DNA of 64,000 nucleotides. Source: a virus. The position numbers and the translations under genes are program-made. Shown here piece after piece: positions 44,001 through 51,958 of the stretch; position 1 is the stretch's first letter, and every line of letters begins with the position of its first letter. Under the pieces are notes generated by a model. That model saw only the letters and a list, made by a program, of their open reading frames with translations, was not told where the DNA came from and searched no databases. Location: IMG/VR virus record IMGVR_UViG_3300010391_000186, positions 1-64,000 of that record; one strand, 5' to 3'.

Positions 44001-44716
44001 AAATTCAAATCGAAGGAATAAGTAAAGGAACAAAAAAAGCATCTCTAACAAGTGAAATAAATAAATATGCAGAAAGAATTTCAGAACAAAAACCATATAC
44101 TTTTAGTGCTATATCTGAAGCAGCAAACGTTCCATATGTTCCTTCAACATATGAAAAAACAGCGTCTGTCTATACAAGAGAGTTCACTCCATTTACAGAA
44201 GAAATATATCCGATTCAAGCAAAACCTGAAAAATATTCACCAGCTTTAATATACGGAGTAGATTATCCAATAATAAAAGAACCATCATATAGATTTCCTT
44301 TTACAGAAGTTCCAACATATAAAACAACAGAATATCCTCCAGATAAAGTTCCGTCTTACATCCCAACAGTTTATCCTCCAACAGATATTCCTAAATATCC
44401 AACCCCATACACTCCAGAAAAGGTTCCTCCATACGTTCCAACAGTGTACACACCAGAATTATATCCACCCGAAGTATATCCACCAGAAACATATCCGCCT
44501 TATGGTGGTATTGGAACTCCGTTTGATCCTATTAAAATAATCAAACCATTGAAAGATGAGGTGTTTATAGGAAAAAGAAAAAAGACAATAAAAAGAAAAT
44601 CAGTAGCATATACAATCAAAAATCCACTTGCAGACTTAGAAGATGTACTTGGAATTATGGATGCAGATATTAGAAAAGAAATAAATCCGACAAAAAAGAA
44701 AAGGAAGTCAAAATGA
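41096..44716 (+). CDS. Giant multidomain virion protein (polyvalent protein)
   Basis: This 1206-residue protein has a TTG start after AAGGTGA. The N-terminal 300 residues are Ala/Gly/Ile-rich. About residues 490-590 look like a GNAT acetyltransferase (FELSPEFRGKGIGTGLAEKIL, then ANFWQKIGFEY). Near 676 is LAHEISHAVLEKGF, an HExxH zinc peptidase motif. Near 791 GDIDIH resembles a nucleotidyltransferase strand. About 1065-1140 is a Pro/Tyr/Thr repeat (PPDKVPSYIPTVYPP type), and a Lys-rich tail ends it. Such stacking of enzyme modules is typical of phage polyvalent proteins injected with the genome. Confidence 0.6.
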   Translation: MGLFDWFFSGGQQTFQNIITPVAPQTGTIGAAVATAQQATRPQTATQQSVAPAPTLSVPLPEQIRLMTTQEAVSPFSGISSFLKDSAENVSSQLSGILRPIIETPQVQAAIKAVTSTAAPVQTPQTVSDMSQFSRDIYGGASRIAAVIGTGMGIADIGARRIERQLPGGLSELYGATYELGKGIFLSAPRLTVDMAGMIPGGVETIAKNIPMLPAFAAAGVISQVSGLQEGFSQRPIQTIGELIGMGAMGEAGKVVRFGQVKIPTAAGEVPVWKGAYLDIGATPRPIVGYVPEFIAKPITEPIAIGFRPETSITKAVETARTAKTVFGTPSSLEIPQITDITAGYFPRSALETAIVARPEILTKLGMEPTAATKISVGRELIGLTSGQKTAFQLTRPYSFEIFGKEIVTPFKVPTLIAETESLSSAGVSTTLQYLKTEKFKLTDVPKVGELTALERLTEINKEILKAKTPLEGDYSFKSTMELETSPGKKVSYYDILESGKTIGTTLIEASGKDVKIGTFELSPEFRGKGIGTGLAEKILKEFELSGMEKVSLIPKDVRAANFWQKIGFEYSREVTGTMELKLQGRTKLPEYSIEDLLTISRPVFERMGIDLSRGKLIEEIRYAAPGEIPKGISDQTRISEVSIQRAAFSKTETPLTYEILLQKGEPLKQTIETLAHEISHAVLEKGFEESSFVAEPTAIKGSGIFLSEFSKYYAAAKIKPQAGFGLINLIQKEYAPYVVGKYTSEIPYRPAIKSEYRTQYPTEVKPLIEKVMGSFSAQAQMMPEFRRVAGDIDIHTRGTTEQAVQLATGLQAKLAEIGIESRVSGSTVETRGISKEWVHAVQFLPKEELSYIGTEGAGLRYGIKVEQPPMTVEGMPVMKLGEQATRKITGSLEFREGKLQPAEHRLLKDVRDAYTTAFTLIESKSAKIGIPILKDIEVARGRQLLQQWKELYPEIDWIKVGQEPIKMEIQIEGISKGTKKASLTSEINKYAERISEQKPYTFSAISEAANVPYVPSTYEKTASVYTREFTPFTEEIYPIQAKPEKYSPALIYGVDYPIIKEPSYRFPFTEVPTYKTTEYPPDKVPSYIPTVYPPTDIPKYPTPYTPEKVPPYVPTVYTPELYPPEVYPPETYPPYGGIGTPFDPIKIIKPLKDEVFIGKRKKTIKRKSVAYTIKNPLADLEDVLGIMDADIRKEINPTKKKRKSK

Positions 44717-45102
44717 GATTCTATCACATAGCTCTTGGAGTATGGGTATTTATGCTTTGTTTAAGCATGGTTAATTCTCTTGGGATATTTGCATATAAGA
44801 TGCCAACTGCTAATTTTGATACTTCAGCATCTGATGCACAAATAACACAATTAACAAACACAATGTCTCAATCACAGGACTCTGGTGGATTTTCAAGCAT
44901 TGTTGCAGGAGCAGGACTTATAGCAAATTCTTTTTCCTATATGTTAAATGTGTTCTGGAAATCAATAAACATAATCGGACTTGGAAATGCATACGGTGTA
45001 GATATAAGAATTTCTGCACCGTTTCAAGCACTTTATGTCTTTACATTAGTCTTCGGACTCTATCAATTCTTAACAGGAAGAGCCGCAAAAATAATGGAGT
45101 AA
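44713..45102 (+). CDS. Virion membrane protein candidate
   Basis: This 129-residue protein has an N-terminal hydrophobic segment (about 4-23), which may be a signal or anchor. Two more spans lie at about 57-80 and 98-118. It overlaps the polyvalent protein gene by four bases. Confidence 0.6.
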   Translation: MRFYHIALGVWVFMLCLSMVNSLGIFAYKMPTANFDTSASDAQITQLTNTMSQSQDSGGFSSIVAGAGLIANSFSYMLNVFWKSINIIGLGNAYGVDIRISAPFQALYVFTLVFGLYQFLTGRAAKIME

Positions 45103-45106
45103 ACAC

Positions 45107-45886
45107 ATGGAAAAAATGTCGATGGGTCAAAGAATTACAGAAAATAAACTGCGTTCAAAATTAAAATATTACATTCCAGTGAGTTTTAGTATGAGTAAGA
45201 ATATCCTTCTTGTATTAACTGTTATTATGTGCGCCATAATTCTTCTTACATTTATTGCATCAGCAGCACCACCAGTTATTTCAATAATAAATAATTCAAA
45301 AACAAATACTTCATCTTCATATGGAATATTTTTGAATAATTCAGAATCAATTACATTTAGAGTAAATACTACAAACACTTCTAATACCTGGAACTGGTAT
45401 AAAGACAGTGTTCTTGTAGTAAACAATTTCAATAATTACACAACATCTTTCACCACTGGTTCTTATCATTATGTTAAAGTCAATACAACAAATTCAAGTG
45501 GAACTTCTAATAATTTAACTTGGGGAATCAATGTGTTCCCAGCGATGGCAACATCTCCTGGAAACAAAATAAATCTATTAAATGAATCTCCTTCACAAGA
45601 TCTTGCAACAGCAATAGAAAATAATGATATGCCCGGATTAGTGAACTCACCAGTCAAAGTATATATAAATCTTATAGGGTTATCTTTCTATGCAGTAATA
45701 TGGTTCATAGTGTTCGGAATGTTGTGGATAAAACAAGCATCAATAAACATCCCTTCAATAGTTGGAGTCATCTTTGGCGGAATTCTAGTAACATTCCTAC
45801 CCGCTCAATATCAGTTAGTATCACAAGCTCTAATCGTGTTTGGAATATTTGCTGTTATCTATGTATTCTACAAAGGAAGAGGATAA
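45107..45886 (+). CDS. Membrane protein with Ig-like ectodomain
   Basis: This is a 259-residue protein. A span at about 30-52 is followed by a beta-rich domain (about 55-150) with many N-x-S/T sites, and three or four hydrophobic helices fill residues 180-255. The domain reads like an Ig/PKD fold (SITFRVNTTN ... WNWYKDSVLV). Probably exposed on the virion or host surface. Confidence 0.6.
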   Translation: MEKMSMGQRITENKLRSKLKYYIPVSFSMSKNILLVLTVIMCAIILLTFIASAAPPVISIINNSKTNTSSSYGIFLNNSESITFRVNTTNTSNTWNWYKDSVLVVNNFNNYTTSFTTGSYHYVKVNTTNSSGTSNNLTWGINVFPAMATSPGNKINLLNESPSQDLATAIENNDMPGLVNSPVKVYINLIGLSFYAVIWFIVFGMLWIKQASINIPSIVGVIFGGILVTFLPAQYQLVSQALIVFGIFAVIYVFYKGRG

Positions 45887-45922
45887 ATATATGATTCAAA
45901 CAAACAATATGAAGAAGTAAAT

Positions 45923-46105
45923 ATGAAAAAAAACTGCATTCACTGTAATCATCCAATGACACCAGCAAGTGAAGAATATTCTAAATACACAAAAGGATTT
46001 ATTAAACTTGATGAATTAATCTGTAGAATTCACGGAACAAAACAAATGCAGTTTGAACATTTATCAGAAAAAGAAAAAAGAAAATACAAATTGGAGATAA
46101 TATGA
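45923..46105 (+). CDS. Small zinc-binding protein
   Basis: This is a 60-residue protein. C-x2-C near the start and a later C-x-x-H group (ICRIHG) suggest one zinc. It overlaps the next gene by four bases. Confidence 0.5.
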   Translation: MKKNCIHCNHPMTPASEEYSKYTKGFIKLDELICRIHGTKQMQFEHLSEKEKRKYKLEII

Positions 46106-46392
46106 ATGAAATGGATTTAGAAAAAGCAAAAAAATCCTTAAAACAACTTAAAAAGGATCAAGCAACAGTAAGAAAAAGTAGAGTAAAAGGATTTGATTCA
46201 AGCACTGTATCTGGAATGTTTGGAAATCTTAGAAGATCCGAAGAAATTCGTTTCCATTTTGAACTAGAAAATGCAAAATCATTAGTAAAAGAAGAAGAAA
46301 AGAAACAGATAAAAGTTCCATATACTAATCAGGAATTGGTGTGGCTAGGATATAAAGATAAAAAAGATTATATAAAACAACATTTGAGGTGA
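46102..46392 (+). CDS. Helical charged protein
   Basis: This 96-residue, Lys/Glu-rich, mostly helical protein may form a coiled coil. It lies within the virion module. No family is recognised. Confidence 0.55.
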   Translation: MNEMDLEKAKKSLKQLKKDQATVRKSRVKGFDSSTVSGMFGNLRRSEEIRFHFELENAKSLVKEEEKKQIKVPYTNQELVWLGYKDKKDYIKQHLR

Positions 46393-46397
46393 AAAAT

Positions 46398-46790
46398 ATG
46401 AATGAAATACCACTTTCACTATTCAACATGCTTCTTGCATTGGATCTAATTATCATAGCATATTCTCTATACGGAATAGGTTTTGATAAACCAGTAAAAA
46501 TAGATAAAATTCTGACATCAGTAATCGCATCTCCATTATCATTCATTCTTGCAGGATATATTATCAATGGAGAAGTAGTTCAGACATATGTGGACACAAC
46601 AGGATATCATTATATCCCGTTTCAGTCTTTACCAGTTCATTATTTTCTTCTAGGATTTGCTGTCCTTATGGGAGTAATAACAATTCTTCTTATAGTAAAA
46701 TTCATAAGTGATCACTTTGAATCACTAGAGAAAAAATCAGCACTTGGAGACTGGCACCAAAGCAGCTTTTCAGAGAGGAAGATAAGATGA
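46398..46790 (+). CDS. Membrane protein, three or four helices
   Basis: This is a 130-residue protein. The ATG at 46398 follows GAGGTGAAAAAT. Spans lie at about 7-24, 36-55 and 79-100. The polar tail carries the cytoplasmic end. Function unknown. Confidence 0.55.
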   Translation: MNEIPLSLFNMLLALDLIIIAYSLYGIGFDKPVKIDKILTSVIASPLSFILAGYIINGEVVQTYVDTTGYHYIPFQSLPVHYFLLGFAVLMGVITILLIVKFISDHFESLEKKSALGDWHQSSFSERKIR

Positions 46791-46996
46791 TAAGAAACAG
46801 TATAATCAAAAAGAAAAGAACAAAAAGATTCGGTACGCTTGATGAAGCAATGACAGCAGCAACAGGACTTGATAAGATTCAGCGTCAAACTTTTAGAGAG
46901 AACACTAATGAGATAATGAAAAATACTTCGTTATCTAGAGAAGAAAAAGTTAAGAAACTAATAGCGATCGGAGCATTACCAGTAGGTTCAAAATAG
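46787..46996 (+). CDS. Small basic protein
   Basis: This 69-residue, basic, helical protein (KKKRTKRFGTL at the start) overlaps the membrane gene upstream by four bases. Possibly binds DNA in the virion. Confidence 0.5.
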   Translation: MIRNSIIKKKRTKRFGTLDEAMTAATGLDKIQRQTFRENTNEIMKNTSLSREEKVKKLIAIGALPVGSK

Positions 46997-47008
46997 GAAG
47001 AGCAAAAT

Positions 47009-47293
47009 ATGTCAAAAGGAATAGGAATAATATTAACTGTTTCATTACTAGCTGCTGCTCTAGTAATAGTCAATACATACATGACCACATCTCTATCTTC
47101 AACTTCTCAAGGAGTAAACTTATCAAGTTCTCCACAGGAAATTCAGGATGCATATAACGCAAGTCAAAACACAGCAATCGCATCAGTCGCAGTTTCACAC
47201 TGGACAGTATATTTGATAGGAATATTTGCTGTAATAATAGTCCTTGTCGTCCTTATACTAATGGTTCAATTGAATAGAAGAAAAGCTAGATGA
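47009..47293 (+). CDS. Two-helix protein of capsid-like topology
   Basis: This is a 94-residue protein. Hydrophobic helices lie at about 5-23 and 65-87, separated by a Ser/Ala/Asn-rich linker, and the end is basic. The topology recalls the capsid genes just downstream (47499 and 48001), but the sequence differs. A minor virion protein is a fair guess. Confidence 0.55.
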   Translation: MSKGIGIILTVSLLAAALVIVNTYMTTSLSSTSQGVNLSSSPQEIQDAYNASQNTAIASVAVSHWTVYLIGIFAVIIVLVVLILMVQLNRRKAR

Positions 47294-47498
47294 TAATTCT
47301 TTTTTATTTAAAATCATCAACAGTAGCTCGTCTTTTAAACGATTTCAGCAAGGTTTCATTTTAGTTTTAGTATTAAGTATCGCTGCATTTTAGCTCAAAA
47401 CTAAGTATATATACTGTTCTTCTTTATATACTCTAAAATCAATTACTGGATAGTTGATTTATAAACTTGAACTCATAGTTCAGGAAGGTGATTTACAA
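47294..47498 (+). promoter_or_regulatory. Capsid gene promoter region
   Basis: This is a 205-base gap. A T-rich stretch (47300-47312) follows the upstream stop and may end that transcript. GTATATATAC near 47405 is a perfect palindrome, and CTTTATATACTC near 47423 is a good TATA box. The leader carries GGAAGGTGATTTACAA before the ATG at 47499. No AGTCTTAAAC element is seen, so this is probably a late-type promoter. Confidence 0.6.
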
Positions 47499-47918
47499 AT
47501 GACAAAATCAATAACCAAGAAAGCAATCGCTTTTGGAAAGAAATTCTTGAAGAATGAAGATGCTCAGATGGGAGGTGTCGGTACTCTTTACGCAGTGTTC
47601 TTCGCTGCAATCGTAGTCCTAGCAATAATCATCATATTCACCTTCATCCCAGGAATTGGCTCAACAGTTGAGCAGTCCACACCAGCAGCACCAGCATACG
47701 GAAAGCCCGGTGGAGCATGGAACGCATCTGACGCAGCTAATCCAAATGCAGCAGCACTTCAGACATCAAGTGGCGCAGCAATCTGGACAAGCACTTCAGG
47801 AATGCTGAAAGTTGCGATGATCATAGGTATCGTCGTAATCATACTTGGCAGCTTGTTCGCAATCTTTGCAGCACGCAGAGCTGAAGCAGGCGGAGGGGGC
47901 GGCGGAGGTCCCATGTAA
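47499..47918 (+). CDS. Major capsid-like protein 1 (spindle-virus type)
   Basis: This is a 139-residue protein. The basic N-terminus (about 25 residues) is followed by GGVGTLYAVFFAAIVVLAII, a first hydrophobic helix. A polar, Ala/Asn-rich loop (about 60-95) comes next, then a second helix (about 100-125) and a Gly-rich tail (GGGGGGGPM). Two helices with a turn are the hallmark of spindle-shaped virus capsid proteins. The codon use is richer in G and C than its neighbours, as expected for a highly expressed gene. Confidence 0.75.
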   Translation: MTKSITKKAIAFGKKFLKNEDAQMGGVGTLYAVFFAAIVVLAIIIIFTFIPGIGSTVEQSTPAAPAYGKPGGAWNASDAANPNAAALQTSSGAAIWTSTSGMLKVAMIIGIVVIILGSLFAIFAARRAEAGGGGGGGPM

Positions 47919-47968
47919 GTGTCTAAAGACACAGTTAGATCTGGGGGAGAAATCCCCCACAACTTTTT
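47919..47968 (+). terminator. Hairpins and T-run between the two capsid genes
   Basis: GTGTCT (47919-47924) and AGACAC (47927-47932) form one stem. GGGGG (47943-47947) and CCCCC (47954-47958) form a second, followed by five T (47964-47968). This looks like an intrinsic-type terminator or attenuator placed between the tandem capsid genes, which could lower expression of the second. Confidence 0.6.
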
Positions 47969-48000
47969 CCAAAACAGTCATATTGGAGGTGAAAAATAAA

Positions 48001-48447
48001 ATGACAAAGTCAATAACCAAAAAGATTCAGAAATATACATCCAAATTCATAAAGAATGATAAAGCCCAAATGGGCGGTGTAGGAACTCTCTATGCTGTGT
48101 TCTTCGCAGCTATTGTGGTACTTGCAATAATCATAATCTTTACATTCATACCCGGAATTGGAAGCACTGTTGAACAATCAACACCAGCATCTCCAGCTTA
48201 TTGCACAAATACAACAAATGCGACAACGTGTGCGGCAAGCTTAGTCCGTGGTGGAGTGTGGAACGCAACAGACACAAACAACCCGAATCAGGCAGCACTT
48301 GCAACATCTAGCGGCGCAGCTATATGGACTTCAACAAGTGGAATGCTCAAAGTAGCTATGATAATTGGCATAGTAGTCATTATCCTCGGCAGCTTGTTCG
48401 CAATCTTCAGGACAAGACGTCAGGAAGGTGGCGGCGGAGGCATGTAA
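48001..48447 (+). CDS. Major capsid-like protein 2 (tandem copy)
   Basis: This is a 148-residue protein. The helices are nearly identical to those of the gene at 47499 (GGVGTLYAVFFAAIVVLAII; TSTSGMLKVAMIIGIVVIIL). The loop is nine residues longer and adds two cysteines (CTNTTNATTC), and the tail is GGGGGM. Start: the ATG at 48001 follows GGAGGTGAAAAATAAA. A duplicated capsid gene allows two surface variants. Confidence 0.75.
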   Translation: MTKSITKKIQKYTSKFIKNDKAQMGGVGTLYAVFFAAIVVLAIIIIFTFIPGIGSTVEQSTPASPAYCTNTTNATTCAASLVRGGVWNATDTNNPNQAALATSSGAAIWTSTSGMLKVAMIIGIVVIILGSLFAIFRTRRQEGGGGGM

Positions 48448-48466
48448 AGTCTATGGAACAAACTTA

Positions 48467-48505
48467 TTCAGAGAGGATGCCAGAAATTCTCTCTGAAATT
48501 TTATA
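48467..48505 (+). terminator. Terminator after the capsid genes
   Basis: TTCAGAGAG (48467-48475) and CTCTCTGAA (48489-48497) form a perfect 9-bp stem, followed by an AT-rich tail (ATTTTATAA). It lies 20 bases after the capsid stop. Confidence 0.65.
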
Positions 48506-48517
48506 AAACTATTTTCA

Positions 48518-48549
48518 AACTCTTAAACAAAATCAAATTATATATACTT
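48518..48549 (+). promoter_or_regulatory. CTCTTAAAC element plus TATA box (promoter 6)
   Basis: AACTCTTAAACAAAA (48518-48532) differs by one base from the shared element and precedes TATATATA (48539-48546) by about 11 bases. The ATG at 48570 lies about 31 bases after the TATA box, so the mRNA is probably almost leaderless. Confidence 0.65.
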
Positions 48550-48569
48550 ATAACTCTATATTGAAATCC

Positions 48570-48917
48570 ATGGTTGTATTACTTCAGACCGGATTACCCA
48601 ATATCGCAGTTTCCGCAATAGAGAACGGAACTATTCAAAAAATGTGGAATTCTTCTTATCATTTTCTACAACTTGCAGCACTTGAAAAACTACAACGTGA
48701 AGGTCTGATTAATTTTGACAACGTAATATTCATCCATTATTTCTGTCCTTCATGCAACAGACACATCTGCGTCCTTCCAGAAATTGCAGGACTCCACGAA
48801 TGGTTATACTGTTCAAAATGTCATCCAAACGCAACTACAAAAGAAAATTCTATGATTAGAAACGGAAGCGTTTTAGGAAAAGAGATACCTAAAGAAGCAG
48901 AAATAAGAAGGTGCTGA
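48570..48917 (+). CDS. Zinc-finger regulator candidate
   Basis: This is a 115-residue protein. The N-terminal 60 residues are helical and may form a winged helix (LAALEKLQREGLINFDN). The C-terminal half has CPSCNRH and CSKCH, a zinc ribbon. A TTG at 48561 is a possible earlier start, but the ATG at 48570 fits a leaderless mRNA. Confidence 0.55.
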   Translation: MVVLLQTGLPNIAVSAIENGTIQKMWNSSYHFLQLAALEKLQREGLINFDNVIFIHYFCPSCNRHICVLPEIAGLHEWLYCSKCHPNATTKENSMIRNGSVLGKEIPKEAEIRRC

Positions 48918-49174
48918 TGAAGAAAATAGAATCTATTTCAAGAATAATTATTTGGATATCATTTAATGTTTTCAATATATTTGTTTTGAATACAATTATG
49001 TTTACATTAATTAACTTTGCTCTATACACTACAAATGAAATTAATCCAAAAACAATATGGTATCCACTTTCAAGATTCCTTCAAATATATTTATTTATTT
49101 TGTCTTTTGCAGTGCTTTATTTTACATATGTTATCTACATAAAACCCTGTATGAAAAAGGTATCAAAAACATGA
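48917..49174 (+). CDS. Membrane protein, two helices
   Basis: This 85-residue protein has spans at about 9-33 and 52-76. Its ATG overlaps the preceding stop by one base, and a GTG at 48911 is the alternative start. It also overlaps the next gene by four bases. Confidence 0.55.
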   Translation: MKKIESISRIIIWISFNVFNIFVLNTIMFTLINFALYTTNEINPKTIWYPLSRFLQIYLFILSFAVLYFTYVIYIKPCMKKVSKT

Positions 49175-49296
49175 ATTTCAAACAAACAAAATTGATTATG
49201 GAAGAACGTGTTGTGAGATTTTTCTTATACTTAATATCAAGCGCACCAGAATGGAAAATAGAGAAATTTCTTAACGAAGTATATAATTCAGGATAA
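49171..49296 (+). CDS. Very small protein
   Basis: This 41-residue, amphipathic protein has a hydrophobic centre (VVRFFLYLI). The start at 49171 overlaps the upstream stop. Weakly supported except by packing. Confidence 0.4.
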   Translation: MNFKQTKLIMEERVVRFFLYLISSAPEWKIEKFLNEVYNSG

Positions 49297-49301
49297 AAAA
49301 T

Positions 49302-49466
49302 ATGGAAATAATTAATCCACACATACTTTTAGAATTTAGAAGAATAAAAGTAGAACTTATTGCAAAAGGACATATAAAATCGAAATTGCCATTATCAGAT
49401 GATGAACAAATGTTTGCTCATTTAATATCAATTTATGAAGCAACAAAAAATTTTATAGGAGAATAA
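49302..49466 (+). CDS. Small helical protein
   Basis: This 54-residue helical protein has alternating Ile/Leu. It lies within a run of small genes, with one base between its stop and the next ATG. No family is recognised. Confidence 0.45.
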   Translation: MEIINPHILLEFRRIKVELIAKGHIKSKLPLSDDEQMFAHLISIYEATKNFIGE

Positions 49467-49467
49467 A

Positions 49468-49992
49468 ATGCACATACCAATTATCAGCAATCTATTAAGT
49501 CCTAAAAATCAGGGAATGGAACAGTTGATGCCTTCACACAACATTAATTTCTCAGGATCTCCTGGAGCAGATTATCCAGAATCATATTACAGAAATCAAA
49601 CAGAAATTCGAAAAGTAAGTTCTCAAAAAGAAATGAATGACTGGGTAGAAGATGCACTGTTATCTAGAAGATGCAAGGATGCTTTCAAATCACTTATAGC
49701 AAACTTGTATGATGATAACATTATCTTATCTTATCATGCGCTTGAAATACAAGCAGAGATCTCTTTTTTAAAAGCAAAAGTTTATCTGAAAGCTTTCGTT
49801 ACAGCAAACTCTTATAGATCTGACGTATATAATCCAGTCTGGGGTCTCATAACAAATGAAATATTCTATCAGCTTGAACTTCGATTTACTAGAACGATTG
49901 CCGGTGATAGAGAAAGAATAGTTCAAGGAAAGATTCAGCAGGACTACAACATAACTCAAAATATGTCAAGAGAAATTACTCCAATACGGTGA
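49468..49992 (+). CDS. Hypothetical helical virion-module protein
   Basis: This 174-residue protein is largely helical after residue 50. The first 50 residues are Ser/Pro/Gly-rich and probably flexible. It lacks membrane helices, unlike most genes around it, so it may be a soluble assembly protein. Confidence 0.55.
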   Translation: MHIPIISNLLSPKNQGMEQLMPSHNINFSGSPGADYPESYYRNQTEIRKVSSQKEMNDWVEDALLSRRCKDAFKSLIANLYDDNIILSYHALEIQAEISFLKAKVYLKAFVTANSYRSDVYNPVWGLITNEIFYQLELRFTRTIAGDRERIVQGKIQQDYNITQNMSREITPIR

Positions 49993-49996
49993 TATT

Positions 49997-50359
49997 ATGA
50001 ATAAAATATTAGAAACCATTAAGAAAACTGTAAACAAAATCATAAAACATGTTGCATATGAACAAAGAAGCGTTTCATACATAAGATTTATTGTTCTAGG
50101 CCTGTATCTTGCGGTATCTTTTCTAATAACTATACTATTTGCTTTTGGGAGTATGCTTAGAGAAGGGGTCTTAATAGTAAATCCATTTAGAACGCATCTT
50201 TCTAGCAAAGCAGTTTCTGATATTTATGGATTCTTAATAATAGATAAGATATTATTTATGCTTCTTATAGCATCATTCTTCCTTGTATTATCTAAAGAAT
50301 ATCAGGAATATCATGCACGAAAAATAATCAAGAAATATAAACTGGATGTAATAGAATGA
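49997..50359 (+). CDS. Membrane protein, two helices
   Basis: This 120-residue protein has a basic helical N-terminus (about 30 residues), spans at about 32-51 and 77-96, and a basic end. It overlaps the next gene by four bases. Confidence 0.55.
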   Translation: MNKILETIKKTVNKIIKHVAYEQRSVSYIRFIVLGLYLAVSFLITILFAFGSMLREGVLIVNPFRTHLSSKAVSDIYGFLIIDKILFMLLIASFFLVLSKEYQEYHARKIIKKYKLDVIE

Positions 50360-50553
50360 AAGCAGCAAAAGTTTCTTCAATTGACAATCCATCGATAAAA
50401 GATCTTCTAAATATGGAACACTGGGCACTTATGAATAATCTTCATGTTCATCCAGCTTTTATGAAAGCGTGTAAGAAGAAAAACAGCGTATTAATCATAT
50501 CTTATTCTGTTGTAATGCTTGTGATCATAATTATAGCATTAGTGGTGAAATAA
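50356..50553 (+). CDS. Tail-anchored membrane protein
   Basis: This 65-residue protein has a polar first part and one C-terminal transmembrane helix (about 44-64, VLIISYSVVMLVIIIIALVV). Confidence 0.55.
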   Translation: MKAAKVSSIDNPSIKDLLNMEHWALMNNLHVHPAFMKACKKKNSVLIISYSVVMLVIIIIALVVK

Positions 50554-50556
50554 AAT

Positions 50557-50823
50557 ATGGAAATAATAAAACTATCAAAAATTATGGCGTTAAGACTATC
50601 TTCTATAAACGCAGGAATAGCAATTCTAACATTTTTTGCACTTGAACTTTTTAATCATATACAGATACCAGTTTTTCAGTGGAATCTAGTATTTGGTTTT
50701 GATATGTCTGAAGGAGAAATACTTATCAATACAATTAGAATATTCGGTATCACTTCTGGACTATCTATGATTTTCATAGGATTGAGTTCAAGGTGTTGGA
50801 TAACAGTAATGAAGGAGGATTAA
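50557..50823 (+). CDS. Membrane protein, two helices
   Basis: This 88-residue protein has spans at about 14-34 and 56-78. A second Shine-Dalgarno (GGAGG) for the next gene lies at its end. Confidence 0.55.
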   Translation: MEIIKLSKIMALRLSSINAGIAILTFFALELFNHIQIPVFQWNLVFGFDMSEGEILINTIRIFGITSGLSMIFIGLSSRCWITVMKED

Positions 50824-50825
50824 AA

Positions 50826-51818
50826 ATGGCAGAAGTAGGACTTTTAGATATAGGATTGTCAATAACAATAATGGACTTAATAATTATAGTTATTCTTGCA
50901 ATGTTAGTATCGCAGCTTCCACATCTTTATTTTTGGTTAGAAAGAAGAAGAATGAATCCAGAGGGACCAATCTTTATTTCTGCAAGAAAAAATGGATATC
51001 CAATTATTGAAAGAGTTGCAATGAGTGGATTCACGCGCTTTGAAATAGGAGAAAAAGAAGTTAGAGGTGATCCAGTATTCAAAATGGATAGAAACACACG
51101 TCAAGGAGTCCATCTTGATCCTAGATTATCTTCCGGTGGAGTACCTAGAGAATTCCTTGCTGGTGGAGCTGAAATAATGCACTATTCAACATCTTCGCCA
51201 ACTTCAATGTCTTCAAAAACTGCTCTAGCAATGAGTACAATAATCAAACACGTTCGAAAGAATTATCCATATCTAGATTTCCTTCCAGAACAACTTATTA
51301 TTGAACTTATATATAGAAATCGTAAGGACTTGATACACGACTGTAAAAACATTATTGAGATGTATGACTTTGAAGGAAAGATAAACGTACCATTAACGAT
51401 TCTTGCAGCATTCAAAGAAGACATTATAGAACAACTAAGAACAAGATATATGGAAGAAGGAAAAACAGACGAACCTTCAAAAGATGATATTGATGCAGCG
51501 TATGAACAAAACGTAAAGTCGTATCAGAGAATGTATCAAGCGAAAACACTTGCTGAAACACTACAAAAAATCCAAGATGAATCAGTTCAACTTCCAGTGG
51601 AAACAAATAGATTCTTCTCGTTCGTAGAAGCGTTCCAGAATTCACCAATAGCAACATTTGCAGCAGATCTTCAAAACTATCTTACAACCATAGAACTTAT
51701 CGCAGAAAAGAAGAAATCACTTACAGAAAAGGATAAAATGATGATGTATGCAATGGCAGCACTTATAATCATAATAGGTGGAGCTGTTGCTATGAACATG
51801 CTACCAGCAAGGAAATAA
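50826..51818 (+). CDS. Membrane-anchored virion-module protein
   Basis: This is a 330-residue protein. It has one N-terminal helix (about 15-40), a soluble region (about 45-305) and one C-terminal helix (about 307-327). The soluble part has a beta-rich half and a long helical half that includes an acidic coiled coil. The start at 50826 follows AAGGAGGATTAAAA. Such double anchoring recalls scaffold or membrane-bending proteins. No family is recognised. Confidence 0.6.
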   Translation: MAEVGLLDIGLSITIMDLIIIVILAMLVSQLPHLYFWLERRRMNPEGPIFISARKNGYPIIERVAMSGFTRFEIGEKEVRGDPVFKMDRNTRQGVHLDPRLSSGGVPREFLAGGAEIMHYSTSSPTSMSSKTALAMSTIIKHVRKNYPYLDFLPEQLIIELIYRNRKDLIHDCKNIIEMYDFEGKINVPLTILAAFKEDIIEQLRTRYMEEGKTDEPSKDDIDAAYEQNVKSYQRMYQAKTLAETLQKIQDESVQLPVETNRFFSFVEAFQNSPIATFAADLQNYLTTIELIAEKKKSLTEKDKMMMYAMAALIIIIGGAVAMNMLPARK

Positions 51819-51829
51819 AGGAGAAAACT

Positions 51830-51958
51830 ATGAAAGAAGAAATAAAAATAACTGGAGATAATATCCAGATTGAAAGAACAGAACTTAAAGCAGAAGACAC
51901 GGAAAAAGCAAAGAAGAAAGGAAGTGTGTTTGGAGATCCAGTGATCATAATAGAATGA
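51830..51958 (+). CDS. Small charged protein
   Basis: This 42-residue charged protein has a helix in the middle (TELKAEDTEKAKKKG). It overlaps the next gene by four bases. AAGGAG lies upstream. Confidence 0.5.
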   Translation: MKEEIKITGDNIQIERTELKAEDTEKAKKKGSVFGDPVIIIE

